NCBI RefSeq assembly: GCF_023715205.1
Contig: NZ_JAMBNR010000007.1
Location: forward strand, 124,001 to 188,000
Direction: 5' to 3'
Length of the DNA: 64,000 nucleotides
Source: Mesobacillus maritimus
Lineage (GTDB): Bacteria > Bacillota > Bacilli > Bacillales > Cytobacillaceae
The position numbers and the translations under genes are program-made. The notes below the pieces were generated by a model. That model did no database searches. It was not told where the DNA came from and was given only the letters and a program-made list of their open reading frames with translations. Position 1 is the stretch's first letter. Every line of letters starts with the position of its first letter. Shown here in pieces: positions 56,391 through 64,000 of this stretch.

Positions 56391-56493
56391 AATGCATGAA
56401 TACAAGTTACTGCGTTAATATGTTTTGAATTGTTTTTTAAAACAGAGATAATCTTCAAAGATTGACGAAAAGAATCCCCTTTTTCAATAAACT

Positions 56494-56521
56494 GACGACT
56501 ACGCTGTAGTCGTTATTTTTT
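56494..56521 (+). terminator. second terminator-like hairpin before dacB
   Basis: 8-bp perfect stem ACGACTAC / GTAGTCGT with loop GCT and TATTTTTTTT. Confidence 0.7.
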
Positions 56522-56656
56522 TGCTAGTAAAAAATCTTTTTAGATTCTAAACGATGGGCTGTTTATCACTAATAAAAATAAGTGAAGTGCATTTTCCCTT
56601 GCTTAAGGATTATTAATCAGGTGCAAAATGATTTGATGAAATCACTAGATATTCAA

Positions 56657-56685
56657 GTCATAACTAGCCTTGTCCTGCATAAACT
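56657..56685 (+). promoter_or_regulatory. sigma-E promoter of dacB-spmAB
   Basis: GTCATAAC (56657-56664), a 13-bp spacer and CATAAACT (56678-56685) closely match the sigma-E consensus. It is 35 bp before the start codon. dacB-spmA-spmB is a mother-cell operon in B. subtilis. Confidence 0.75.
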
Positions 56686-56720
56686 TGTACAAACTGCCAA
56701 AGAGAGACGAGGTCTGTTCA

Positions 56721-57860
56721 ATGAAGAGAAAATGGATAATTGTAATGCTACTGGGTCTTTTATTATTCCAACATTCTCCTGTATCTACAGGTGCTGTAGG
56801 TTCAGTTAGCGCCAGAAACGCTATTTTAATGGAGCAGCAGAGTGGGCGAATACTTTATGAAAAACAAGCTCACCAACCCGAGCGAATTGCAAGTATAACA
56901 AAAATTATGACGGCAATTTTGGCGATTGAATCTGGTAAACTGAATGATCAAGTGAAGGTTAGTAACAATGCTTCTGGTACAGAGGGATCTTCTCTATACT
57001 TGGTGGCCGGGGAAAAGATTTTATTAGAAGATTTAGTTTATGGTTTGATGCTAAGGTCGGGGAATGATGCTGCTGTTGCAATTTCAGAACATGTGGGGGG
57101 AAGTTTAGAAGGGTTTGTATTTTTAATGAATCAAAAGGCTGAGGAAATAGGGATGAAAAACACTCATTTTGCTAATCCTCATGGCTTAGACGATCATGAA
57201 GAGCATTATTCAACAGCTTATGACATGGCTTTGTTAACAAGATATGCGATGAATAATGAAACTTTTAGGGAAATCTCTGGTACAAAAGTACACCGGGCAC
57301 CAAATCCAAATGAATCTTGGGATCGAGTTTGGAAGAATAAAAATAGATTGTTAACTGGGCTGTACAAACATTCAACTGGTGGAAAAACCGGTTATACCAA
57401 ACGAGCAAAAAGAACTCTAGTGTCAACTGCGGCAAAAGGGGATCTGGAATTGATTGCCGTAACCTTAAATGGTCCAGATGACTGGAATGACCATATTAGT
57501 ATGTTTGAAAGTGGATTTGACCAATACGATCTTACTGAAATCTTACCAAAAGGAAAAGTCAAAGGAGTTAAGGATTCCTTTTATAAGGGGAAAGTTTATT
57601 TAAACCATTCTTTTGATTATCCATTAACCTCTGAAGAGGAAAAATTAGTCAGGGTTGAATATAAGTTATTAAAACCAACTGATGATCAGGATTTGCGTAA
57701 GATCCCCGAGGTGGTAGGGAAAGCCGAGGTATATTTAGATAAGGAAAAAATTAAAGAATTGCCTATCTATTTTAACCATCCACCTGAAAAGGATAAATCG
57801 TTCATAGATTACTTTAAAAATATTTTTACTAGTGTGACGGGTATGAAGACCAATGGTTAA
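56721..57860 (+). CDS. dacB: D-alanyl-D-alanine carboxypeptidase DacB (PBP5*)
   Basis: A 379-aa S11 peptidase. A signal peptide (about residues 1-25) precedes catalytic SITK in RIASITKIMTAI, SGN in LRSGNDAAVA and KTG in GGKTGYTKRA. It regulates cortex cross-linking from the mother cell. ATG 56721 gives a proper signal peptide and has GAGG 8 nt upstream; the longer frame from 56670 reads through the promoter. Overlaps spmA by 8 nt. Confidence 0.92.
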   Translation: MKRKWIIVMLLGLLLFQHSPVSTGAVGSVSARNAILMEQQSGRILYEKQAHQPERIASITKIMTAILAIESGKLNDQVKVSNNASGTEGSSLYLVAGEKILLEDLVYGLMLRSGNDAAVAISEHVGGSLEGFVFLMNQKAEEIGMKNTHFANPHGLDDHEEHYSTAYDMALLTRYAMNNETFREISGTKVHRAPNPNESWDRVWKNKNRLLTGLYKHSTGGKTGYTKRAKRTLVSTAAKGDLELIAVTLNGPDDWNDHISMFESGFDQYDLTEILPKGKVKGVKDSFYKGKVYLNHSFDYPLTSEEEKLVRVEYKLLKPTDDQDLRKIPEVVGKAEVYLDKEKIKELPIYFNHPPEKDKSFIDYFKNIFTSVTGMKTNG

Positions 57861-58440
57861 TTATATATGGGTAGGAATGACAATTATAGGTTTAGTATTT
57901 GCGGCGATTAATGGAACGATGGATGATGTGAATGAAGCGGTCTTCAAAGGAGCTCAAGAGGCAGTAACTCTTTGTATTGGCTTGATTAGTATTCTCGTTT
58001 TTTGGCTCGGTATGATGAGGATTGCAGAAACGGCAGGGTTACTCGATAAACTATCGAATCTCTTTAGACCTTTAATTTCAAAATTGTTTCCCGATATCCC
58101 TGCCGGCCATCCTGCAATGGGGTACATTCTTTCTAATATGATGGCAAATGTATTTGGTCTAGGCAACGCGGCCACACCTCTAGGGATTAAAGCGATGGAA
58201 GAGTTAAAAAGATTAAATGGTGGCAAAGATTCAGCAAGTCGGTCGATGGTTACATTTTTAGCCATTAATACTTCAAGTATCACCCTAATCCCAACCACAG
58301 TCATTGCCATAAGAATTACTTATGATTCAGCCGCACCAACTGAAATTGTTGGAACAACGCTAATAGCAACATGTATTTCGACAGTAGCCGGAATCACCAT
58401 TGACAGATATTTTTATTATCGAAGAAGCCGAAAAGGATGA
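57853..58440 (+). CDS. spmA: spore maturation protein A
   Basis: A 195-aa polytopic membrane protein of the nucleoside-recognition (Gate) family. NMMANVFGLGNAATPLGIKAMEEL is its hallmark near residues 95-118, then LAINTSSITLIPTT. It acts with SpmB in spore-core dehydration and maturation. Translation is coupled to dacB; spmB starts 7 nt after its stop. Confidence 0.92.
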   Translation: MVNYIWVGMTIIGLVFAAINGTMDDVNEAVFKGAQEAVTLCIGLISILVFWLGMMRIAETAGLLDKLSNLFRPLISKLFPDIPAGHPAMGYILSNMMANVFGLGNAATPLGIKAMEELKRLNGGKDSASRSMVTFLAINTSSITLIPTTVIAIRITYDSAAPTEIVGTTLIATCISTVAGITIDRYFYYRRSRKG

Positions 58441-58447
58441 TCGCCTT

Positions 58448-58978
58448 ATGCAAATCATTTCATTAATCTCCCTTTGGTTTATCCCAGTATTAATAGGGTT
58501 TATCTTGCTTTATGGAACACTTAAGAAGGTCCCAACTTACGAAACATTTGTGGAAGGTGGGAAAGAAGGAATTAAAATGGCAGTATCCATCATCCCATTT
58601 CTAGTAGGGATGATGGTGGCAATCTCAATTTTTAGGGCCTCTGGAGCACTTGATTTTATGGTTGATTTCATTCGACCTGGATTAGAAAAGGTGGGCATAC
58701 CTGCCGATATTATTCCATTAGCCATCATCAGACCGATTTCAGGAAATGCGGCATTAGGAATGACGAGTGATCTGATTGCAACCCACGGACCAGATTCATT
58801 TATTGGACGCTTAGCTTCTACCCTTCAAGGTAGTACGGATACAACTTTTTATGTGCTTACTGTGTATTTTGGTGCAGTTGGGATTAAGAAAATGGGGGAT
58901 GCATTAAAGGTAGGATTACTAGCCGATATAGCAGGGTTTATTGCCGCAATTGTTGTGGTTACAATAATGTTTGCTTAA
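58448..58978 (+). CDS. spmB: spore maturation protein B
   Basis: A 176-aa membrane protein, also a Gate-domain protein, with GGKEGIKMAVSIIPFLVGMMVA and RPISGNAALGMTSDL. ATG 58448 matches the family length and start (MQIISLISLW); AAGGA lies 10 nt upstream inside the end of spmA. A TTG-initiated frame from 58400 would overlap spmA by 41 nt and add non-homologous residues. Confidence 0.9.
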   Translation: MQIISLISLWFIPVLIGFILLYGTLKKVPTYETFVEGGKEGIKMAVSIIPFLVGMMVAISIFRASGALDFMVDFIRPGLEKVGIPADIIPLAIIRPISGNAALGMTSDLIATHGPDSFIGRLASTLQGSTDTTFYVLTVYFGAVGIKKMGDALKVGLLADIAGFIAAIVVVTIMFA

Positions 58979-58995
58979 TATTCTTCTATAGAAAA

Positions 58996-59025
58996 GATGC
59001 CTTTTTCAAAAGGTATTTTTTTTTT
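58996..59025 (+). terminator. intrinsic terminator after spmB
   Basis: ATGCCTTTT / AAAAGGTAT stem with a short loop and a run of nine T. Confidence 0.75.
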
Positions 59026-59142
59026 GTTTACTTTGTAGGGTAGGTTACTTTGAAAACATAGGGTTTTATGTCATAATTCATTAGGATAGGTATGATTGTG
59101 AAATAATTTTGAATGAGATCGTTAATAGGAGTGAATGTCAGC

Positions 59143-59874
59143 ATGGATAGACTGCAAAAAGTGATTGCACATGCCGGAATTGCTTCAAGAAGAAAAGCAG
59201 AGGAATTAATTCTTGAAGGCAAAGTAAAGGTGAATGGGACAGTTGTAAAAGAGTTAGGAGTTAAGGTTGGTCCATCAGATAAGATAGAGGTAAATGAGGT
59301 ACCATTAGAGCGTGAAGAACCAGTCTATTTTTTACTTTATAAGCCGCGTGGGGTAATTTCTAGCGTTAAGGATGATAAGGGAAGAAAAGTTGTAACGGAT
59401 TATTTTACTGAGATTAAACAAAGGATTTACCCGGTGGGGAGATTAGACTATGACACTTCAGGTGTGTTGCTGTTAACAAACGATGGAGAGTTTGCAAACC
59501 TTCTTATGCACCCGAGTAGTGAGGTCGAAAAGGTTTATGTGGCAAAGATAAAAGGAATCCCACAGAAAGAACAGTTGAAAAAGCTCGCAAGAGGAATCCA
59601 ATTAGAGGATGGCAAGACGGCACCAGCTAAGGTAAAACTGCTATCCTTTGATAAGAAGAATCAAACAGCGATAGTTGAATTAACAATTCATGAGGGAAGA
59701 AACCGTCAGGTCAGAAGAATGTTTGAAGCTATAGGACATCCAGTGATGAAATTAAAACGTGAACGCTATGGGACACTCACATTGCATGGGTTAAACGCAG
59801 GGGAAGCAAAAGAACTAACTCCTCATGAGGTAAAGCAATTACGTGTGTTAGCAATGAAAAAGACAAGTAAATAA
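59143..59874 (+). CDS. rluB: ribosomal large-subunit pseudouridine synthase RluB
   Basis: A 243-aa protein with an N-terminal S4 RNA-binding domain (MDRLQKVIAHAGIASRRKAEE) and an RsuA-type catalytic domain whose Asp lies in VGRLDYDTSGVLLLTNDG near residue 105. GRNRQVRRMFEAIGHPV follows. Modifies helix 89 of 23S rRNA (by homology). ATG 59143 matches the family start, with AGGAG 11 nt upstream. Upstream of res as in B. subtilis. Confidence 0.92.
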   Translation: MDRLQKVIAHAGIASRRKAEELILEGKVKVNGTVVKELGVKVGPSDKIEVNEVPLEREEPVYFLLYKPRGVISSVKDDKGRKVVTDYFTEIKQRIYPVGRLDYDTSGVLLLTNDGEFANLLMHPSSEVEKVYVAKIKGIPQKEQLKKLARGIQLEDGKTAPAKVKLLSFDKKNQTAIVELTIHEGRNRQVRRMFEAIGHPVMKLKRERYGTLTLHGLNAGEAKELTPHEVKQLRVLAMKKTSK

Positions 59875-59895
59875 TCTGTATTTCCAAGGTTAAAA

Positions 59896-59904
59896 TGATA
59901 TAAT
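59896..59904 (+). promoter_or_regulatory. extended -10 promoter before resA
   Basis: TGATATAAT (TGN plus TATAAT) with no good -35, 26 bp upstream of the resA ATG in the short rluB-resA gap. A dedicated res promoter would agree with B. subtilis, where ResD and PhoP act on resA. Confidence 0.5.
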
Positions 59905-59930
59905 GTTTGAGGTTGGGGAGGCGAGAAACA

Positions 59931-60458
59931 ATGAAAAAAAAGCGACTATTCATTCGCACCGTTATCCTAGTAATTCTAGCCGCTGCGGTTGGCTATACAC
60001 TTTATGCAAATTTTAAAAAGGATGATATTCAGCACGTTGAAATTGGAGAGCCTGCTCCTGATTTTGCATTAGTGGATATGAACGGTGAAAGACATCAATT
60101 ATCTGATTATCAAGGGCAAGGCGTTTTCTTAAACTTTTGGGCTACTTGGTGTAAACCGTGTGAGCGCGAAATGCCTTATATTGAAAATTCATATCAAGAA
60201 TTTAAAGATAAGGGAGTTAAAGTACTTACAGTTGATGTTGGGGAGTCTGATTTAGTAGTTAACAACTTTATTAAACGTCATGGACTTACATTTCCTGTCA
60301 TGATTGATACAGACGATGGGCAGGTTCAAGCTGCTTATAAAATTAATCCGCTTCCGATTACATTCCTTATAGATAAAGATGGAAATGTTGTTCGTTCTCA
60401 TACAGGAGAATTAACTCAGGAAACTGTTAACCAGTTTATGGAGGAAATCCAACCTTAA
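59931..60458 (+). CDS. resA: thiol-disulfide oxidoreductase ResA
   Basis: A 175-aa extracytoplasmic thioredoxin-like protein. A signal anchor (about residues 8-24) precedes the active site WATWCKPCEREMP (CxxC near residues 73-76). It reduces apocytochrome c cysteines for heme attachment. ATG 59931 has GGGGAGG 9 nt upstream; a start at 59907 would include the ribosome site in the coding region. Confidence 0.94.
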   Translation: MKKKRLFIRTVILVILAAAVGYTLYANFKKDDIQHVEIGEPAPDFALVDMNGERHQLSDYQGQGVFLNFWATWCKPCEREMPYIENSYQEFKDKGVKVLTVDVGESDLVVNNFIKRHGLTFPVMIDTDDGQVQAAYKINPLPITFLIDKDGNVVRSHTGELTQETVNQFMEEIQP

Positions 60459-60487
60459 TTGAAAGGTGATAACGGGGAGTTTTGGAG

Positions 60488-62137
60488 ATGAAAGATGTAA
60501 AATGCGAATGTGGTCATGTAAATCCACATGGTACGGTACTTTGTGAATCATGCGGAAAAGTGCTCGTTGATAGCAAAACAGATGAAAAATTACTGGATAT
60601 GCGTTATGAAGGAAGTGCAAGAAGGTCCCAAACCTATAAAAAGACGCTAGTAGATAAGGTTTGGAATTTCTTCTCTTCCGTTACAGTAGGTGTCTGGTTG
60701 ATTGTTATCACATTATTAGCTTCCATTATTGGAACGATTTTGCCCCAGGAGATGTACATACCGAAAACGGTTACTCCATTGGAACATTATGAAACCGAGT
60801 ATGGCTGGTTTGGAAAACTTTATTATGAGCTAGGATTTCATAATTTATACAGTTCTTGGTGGTATCTATTGTTGATTGCATCCATAGGGGTGTCACTAGT
60901 TATCTGCAGTTTAGATCGAGTTATTCCACTTTATCGGTCGCTTAAAAACCAGCGAGTCACTAGGCATGAGGGGTTTTTAAAGCGTCAACGTTTATTTGGG
61001 ATTTCAGAAGAACCAGTCTACAAAGTGGATTTTAATGAACTGAAAAACCGATTGAAATTGAAACGTTATCATATCCGTGAAGAAGACGGGAATATCCTTG
61101 CAGAAAAAAATCGCTTTTCTCGTTGGGGACCTTATGTTAATCATATTGGTCTAATTATTTTTCTTATTGGTGGCATGCTTCGCTTTGTACCGGGGATGTA
61201 TGTGGATGAGACCCTTTGGATTAGAGAAGGTGAAACAAAGCCAATCCCTGCCACGAAGGGTCAATACTACCTTGAACATAATCAGTTTATTGTTGAATTA
61301 TACGATAAAGAAAAAGATAGGGAAGTCTTTGAACAAGCCCTTACCAAAGCTGGTGGGGTGGTAAAAACTTATCAGGCCAATGTTACGTTGTATGAGAAAA
61401 AAGGTAATCAAGTTGCAGGTGAAGAACCTGAATTAGAAAAAGTAAGGGATCAAGAGATTCGTGTTAATGAGCCGTTGAAAATAGATGACCTAGCTCTTTA
61501 TCAAGTAGATTATAAATTAAATGAATTCCATAAGATGTCGTTTGCCATGGAAAACAAGGAGACGGGTGAAGAGTTTGGTGATATCGTCGTTGATTTATAT
61601 AATCCAGAAGAATTTTACGACTTAGGAAATGGGTATTCAGTTGAAGTCAAAAGTTATTTCCCGGATTTTACTTTTAACGAAGACGGAGAACCTGCCACTA
61701 AGTCAAAGGTTCCCAATAATCCAGCGTTTATTTTTGAAATGAAAGCGCCTAATAAGCCAGATGGGGAGATAAGTTTTGTTGCAATTCAGGAGACAATTGA
61801 ACCCCTAACAGATAATGAATATAAAATGGCTTTTAGGGGTGTCGATACTAAAAATGTCACTGGTTTAACCGTTAGAAAAGATCACACATTGTGGACAATG
61901 GGGATAGGCGGTATCATCTTTATGATTGGTGTTGTTCAAGGAGCGTACTGGAACCATCGTCGGATTTGGATTAGAAAAATGGACGATAAGGTCTGGGTTG
62001 CTAGCCATACGAATAAAAACTGGCATGGGATGAAACGTGAACTTGAATGGATCTTGGAAGATACAGGATTAGATGTCCCGAAAGATCAAATAGAAGACGA
62101 AGCTAAGAAAGAGGCTAAGGGGGAAAATCATGGTTGA
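60488..62137 (+). CDS. resB: cytochrome c biogenesis protein ResB
   Basis: A 549-aa Ccs1/ResB membrane protein. An N-terminal zinc-ribbon-like CxC...CxxC segment ([17 protein letters not shown]) is followed by three hydrophobic segments in the first half ([52 protein letters not shown]), a large extracytoplasmic domain and a final helix near residue 475. It forms the System II heme-handling complex with ResC. GGGGAG lies 8 nt before ATG 60488. Overlaps resC by 8 nt. Confidence 0.93.
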   Translation: MKDVKCECGHVNPHGTVLCESCGKVLVDSKTDEKLLDMRYEGSARRSQTYKKTLVDKVWNFFSSVTVGVWLIVITLLASIIGTILPQEMYIPKTVTPLEHYETEYGWFGKLYYELGFHNLYSSWWYLLLIASIGVSLVICSLDRVIPLYRSLKNQRVTRHEGFLKRQRLFGISEEPVYKVDFNELKNRLKLKRYHIREEDGNILAEKNRFSRWGPYVNHIGLIIFLIGGMLRFVPGMYVDETLWIREGETKPIPATKGQYYLEHNQFIVELYDKEKDREVFEQALTKAGGVVKTYQANVTLYEKKGNQVAGEEPELEKVRDQEIRVNEPLKIDDLALYQVDYKLNEFHKMSFAMENKETGEEFGDIVVDLYNPEEFYDLGNGYSVEVKSYFPDFTFNEDGEPATKSKVPNNPAFIFEMKAPNKPDGEISFVAIQETIEPLTDNEYKMAFRGVDTKNVTGLTVRKDHTLWTMGIGGIIFMIGVVQGAYWNHRRIWIRKMDDKVWVASHTNKNWHGMKRELEWILEDTGLDVPKDQIEDEAKKEAKGENHG

Positions 62138-63314
62138 GTTAAGTGGAAATCTACTCTATGTAGCTTTCATTTGTTATTTAGTAGCAACAGCCTTTTTTGG
62201 TGGAGCAATAAGACAGAAAAAAGGGGAAGCCAAAAGGAAGGAAATGAATAAATGGGCCAAATTAGCCATTGTGGTTACCATTATTGGATTTGTAGCCCAA
62301 ATAGGATACTTCATTACAAGATGGATTGCAGCTGGACATGCACCTGTTAGTAATTTATTTGAGTTTACAACCTTTTTTGGTATGTGCTTAGTTGGTGCAT
62401 TTATTGTTATTTATTTCATGTACAAGACACCCATGCTTGGTCTATTTACTTTACCGGTTGCGATTTTGATCATTGCTTATGCAAGCATGTTTCCGCGAGA
62501 AATCTCACCGTTGATCCCAGCATTACAGAGTGACTGGCTTCACATTCATGTAACAACAGCTGCTTTAGGCGAGGCAATTTTAGCGATTTCGTTTGCCGCC
62601 GGGCTTATCTATCTAGTTAAAAATATTGACCAAACTGTTAAAAGTAAACGTACTTTTTGGTTAGAAGTTACCATGTATGGGATTATTAGTGTCATTGGCT
62701 TTATTGCGGTAACGGTCGGGTTTAACGTGGCCAACTATGAAACAGAAATTAACTACCAAGATAAAAACGGAGTAGAGTCAACTTACGAATATCAGTTACC
62801 ACCTGTGTTTGGACCAGATGGAGGAGAAGTGACAAAAGGGAATTTTGAACCCCTTATTGAAACTCCTGCACTTATTAACTCTAAAAAGTTAAATACTCTA
62901 GTTTGGTCGTTGGTAGCCGGTCTCGTCCTTTATTGGGTAACGCGTTTGATTTTACGTAAGCGAATTGGAGCAGCATTACAGCCTTTAACGAAAAATATTA
63001 ACCTTGATCTAGTAGATGAAATTAGCTATCGTTCGGTATTAATTGGTTTTCCTGTCTTTACACTAGGTGCACTTATCTTTGCGATGATTTGGGCTCAAAT
63101 TGCCTGGACACGTTTCTGGGGCTGGGATCCAAAAGAGGTTTGGGCATTAATTACTTGGTTGTTTTATGCAGCGTTTCTTCATCTTCGTCTATCAAAAGGT
63201 TGGCATGGAGAAAAGTCCGCATGGTTAGCGGTTATTGGTTTTGTCATTATCATGTTTAATTTAATTGTTGTAAACTTAGTCATTGCAGGCTTGCATTCCT
63301 ATGCAGGGTCCTAG
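62130..63314 (+). CDS. resC: cytochrome c biogenesis protein ResC
   Basis: A 394-aa CcsA/CcmF-type protein with about eight membrane helices. The heme-binding WWD motif appears as [25 protein letters not shown] near residues 330-354. It carries heme to the outer face for ligation to cytochrome c. Translation is coupled to resB. A strong terminator follows, so resD-resE need their own promoter or read-through. Confidence 0.93.
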   Translation: MVELSGNLLYVAFICYLVATAFFGGAIRQKKGEAKRKEMNKWAKLAIVVTIIGFVAQIGYFITRWIAAGHAPVSNLFEFTTFFGMCLVGAFIVIYFMYKTPMLGLFTLPVAILIIAYASMFPREISPLIPALQSDWLHIHVTTAALGEAILAISFAAGLIYLVKNIDQTVKSKRTFWLEVTMYGIISVIGFIAVTVGFNVANYETEINYQDKNGVESTYEYQLPPVFGPDGGEVTKGNFEPLIETPALINSKKLNTLVWSLVAGLVLYWVTRLILRKRIGAALQPLTKNINLDLVDEISYRSVLIGFPVFTLGALIFAMIWAQIAWTRFWGWDPKEVWALITWLFYAAFLHLRLSKGWHGEKSAWLAVIGFVIIMFNLIVVNLVIAGLHSYAGS

Positions 63315-63324
63315 ATTTTCACGG

Positions 63325-63360
63325 AAGCCTTCACTATTATGTATAGTGAGGGCTTTTTCG
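63325..63360 (+). terminator. intrinsic terminator after resC
   Basis: AAGCCTTCACTAT / ATAGTGAGGGCTT stem (one T-G), loop TATGT, then TTTTCG. Confidence 0.88.
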
Positions 63361-63627
63361 ACTTACTACTAAGACAATAATTATTGTTATAAGAGATAAA
63401 ACAATGATGGTTGAGAAACCTTTAATTTATGTTATTCATACATAGCATTCACATTATAAAGTAAGGAATTGATAACAATATAGCAAAAAGTCTAAAAGGA
63501 TTTATACATATAGTGAAATTATGTCTATTTTAAGGCAAATGCATAGGTTAACATTATGAATAAGATAAAAAACAATAGCAACATAGTAAATCATTCAGTA
63601 AAATAATTAACAGGAGGGATTATTCAA
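63361..63627 (+). other. AT-rich leader region of resD
   Basis: 267 bp with no ORF. It must hold the resD promoter, since a terminator closes resABC. I see no convincing -35/-10 pair or box that I could name. AGGAGG at 63612-63617 is the resD ribosome site. Confidence 0.4.
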
Positions 63628-64000
63628 ATGGAGAAGGATATTAAAGTTTTAGTAGTGGATGACGAGGAAAGAATCCGAAGATTATTAAAAATGTACTTAG
63701 AGCGTGAAAACTATATCATAGATGAAGCGGAAGATGGTAATGAGGCTCTAGCAAAATCGCTGGCAAATGATTATGATGTCATCCTGCTTGATTTGATGAT
63801 GCCTGGTATGGACGGGATTGAGGTTTGTCGTGAATTAAGGGAGAAAAAATCAACCCCAGTGATTATGTTAACGGCAAAAGGTGAAGAAGTGAACCGTGTT
63901 CAAGGCTTTGAAGTAGGAACAGATGATTATATTGTGAAGCCTTTTAGCCCAAGAGAGGTAGTGTTAAGAGTGAAAGCGATGCTTCGCCGTTCTTCTAGCA
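63628..64000 (+). CDS. resD: response regulator ResD, 5' part
   Basis: The first 124 codons of an OmpR-family regulator; the gene runs off the window. The receiver domain shows VVDDEER (acidic pocket), phospho-Asp in VILLDLMMPGMDG near residue 55, Thr in MLTAKGEE and Lys in YIVKPFSPREVVLRV. Near identity to B. subtilis ResD as I recall it, plus the resABC context, gives the name. With ResE it controls aerobic/anaerobic respiration. AGGAGG lies 10 nt before the ATG. Confidence 0.92.
   Translation, partial: MEKDIKVLVVDDEERIRRLLKMYLERENYIIDEAEDGNEALAKSLANDYDVILLDLMMPGMDGIEVCRELREKKSTPVIMLTAKGEEVNRVQGFEVGTDDYIVKPFSPREVVLRVKAMLRRSSS

Larger units (their letters stand above)
56391..56720. other. 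dacB leader region with a second hairpin
   Basis: A 330-bp stretch without a convincing gene. ACGACTAC-GCT-GTAGTCGT with TATTTTTTTT (56495-56521) forms a second terminator-like hairpin. GACTA...GTAGTC just after the ypuI stop is similar to it. The sigma-E promoter of dacB lies near the end. An in-frame upstream ATG (56670) for dacB would lie within the promoter. Confidence 0.5.

Overview
This 64 kb window is a chromosomal segment of an endospore-forming, low-G+C Gram-positive bacterium of the family Bacillaceae. The evidence is the gene order, which follows Bacillus subtilis from bkd (yqi) through yqj, yqk, fur, xerD, deo, spoIIA, spoVA, lysA, scpAB, dacB-spmAB and res. The sporulation genes, Shine-Dalgarno sites and sporulation sigma-factor promoters agree with this. 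I cannot name the species. The window is mostly core genome. I see no rRNA, tRNA, prophage, transposase or CRISPR array.

Layout. 0-7.4 kb: branched-chain keto-acid (bkd) operon, ptb(partial)-bcd-buk-lpdV-bkdAA-bkdAB-bkdB. 7.5-12.6 kb: B12-dependent methylmalonyl-CoA mutase mutA-mutB with its chaperone GTPase meaB. 12.8-18.5 kb: bacilliredoxin brxB, yqjA, an L,D-transpeptidase, the 31-aa prli42, methylmalonyl-CoA epimerase mce, an acyl-CoA carboxylase beta subunit and a PepT-like peptidase. The bkd, mut, mce and carboxylase genes make a near-complete route from Val/Ile through propionyl-CoA and methylmalonyl-CoA to succinyl-CoA; only a biotin carboxylase/BCCP subunit is missing here. 18.5-19.4 kb is gene-free and repeat-rich. 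19.4-25.3 kb: azoreductase, DNA polymerase IV, gndA and zwf, the last two separated by a block of structured repeats. 25.4-32.9 kb: rnz, namA, an SDR, yqzH, a second Y-family polymerase behind LexA boxes with its YolD partner, a CDGSH protein, yqkB and yqkD. 33-38.5 kb: thiolase, yqkE, grpB-like, yqkF, mciZ, nudF and endonuclease Q. 38.6-41.3 kb: spoIIM, fur, yqzK, xerD. 41.6-45 kb: nucleoside catabolism deoB-pupG-pdp. 45-51 kb: dacF-spoIIAA-spoIIAB-sigF, then spoVAA-spoVAB-spoVAF. 51-64 kb: lysA, ribT, ypuF, scpA-scpB, ypuI, dacB-spmA-spmB, rluB, resA-resB-resC and the start of resD.

Main points for a second look. (1) An unannotated family of about 180-bp MITE-like intergenic repeats with TAGGCT/AGCCTA ends, with three near-full copies and several fragments. 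(2) spoVAC, spoVAD and spoVAE are absent between spoVAB and spoVAF, and exactly that junction holds one of the repeats. (3) ribT is present without ribDEAH. (4) Several short genes are easily missed: prli42, mciZ, and 44-aa and 31-aa ORFs. (5) There are readable sporulation promoters (sigma-E, F, H plus a Spo0A box), tandem LexA boxes, and a four-fold TTAAGR box ahead of deoB. (6) An 11-codon ORF overlaps the mutA start. I do not see a clear previously undescribed multi-gene system. The repeat family and the spoVA remodelling are the strongest candidates for novelty.
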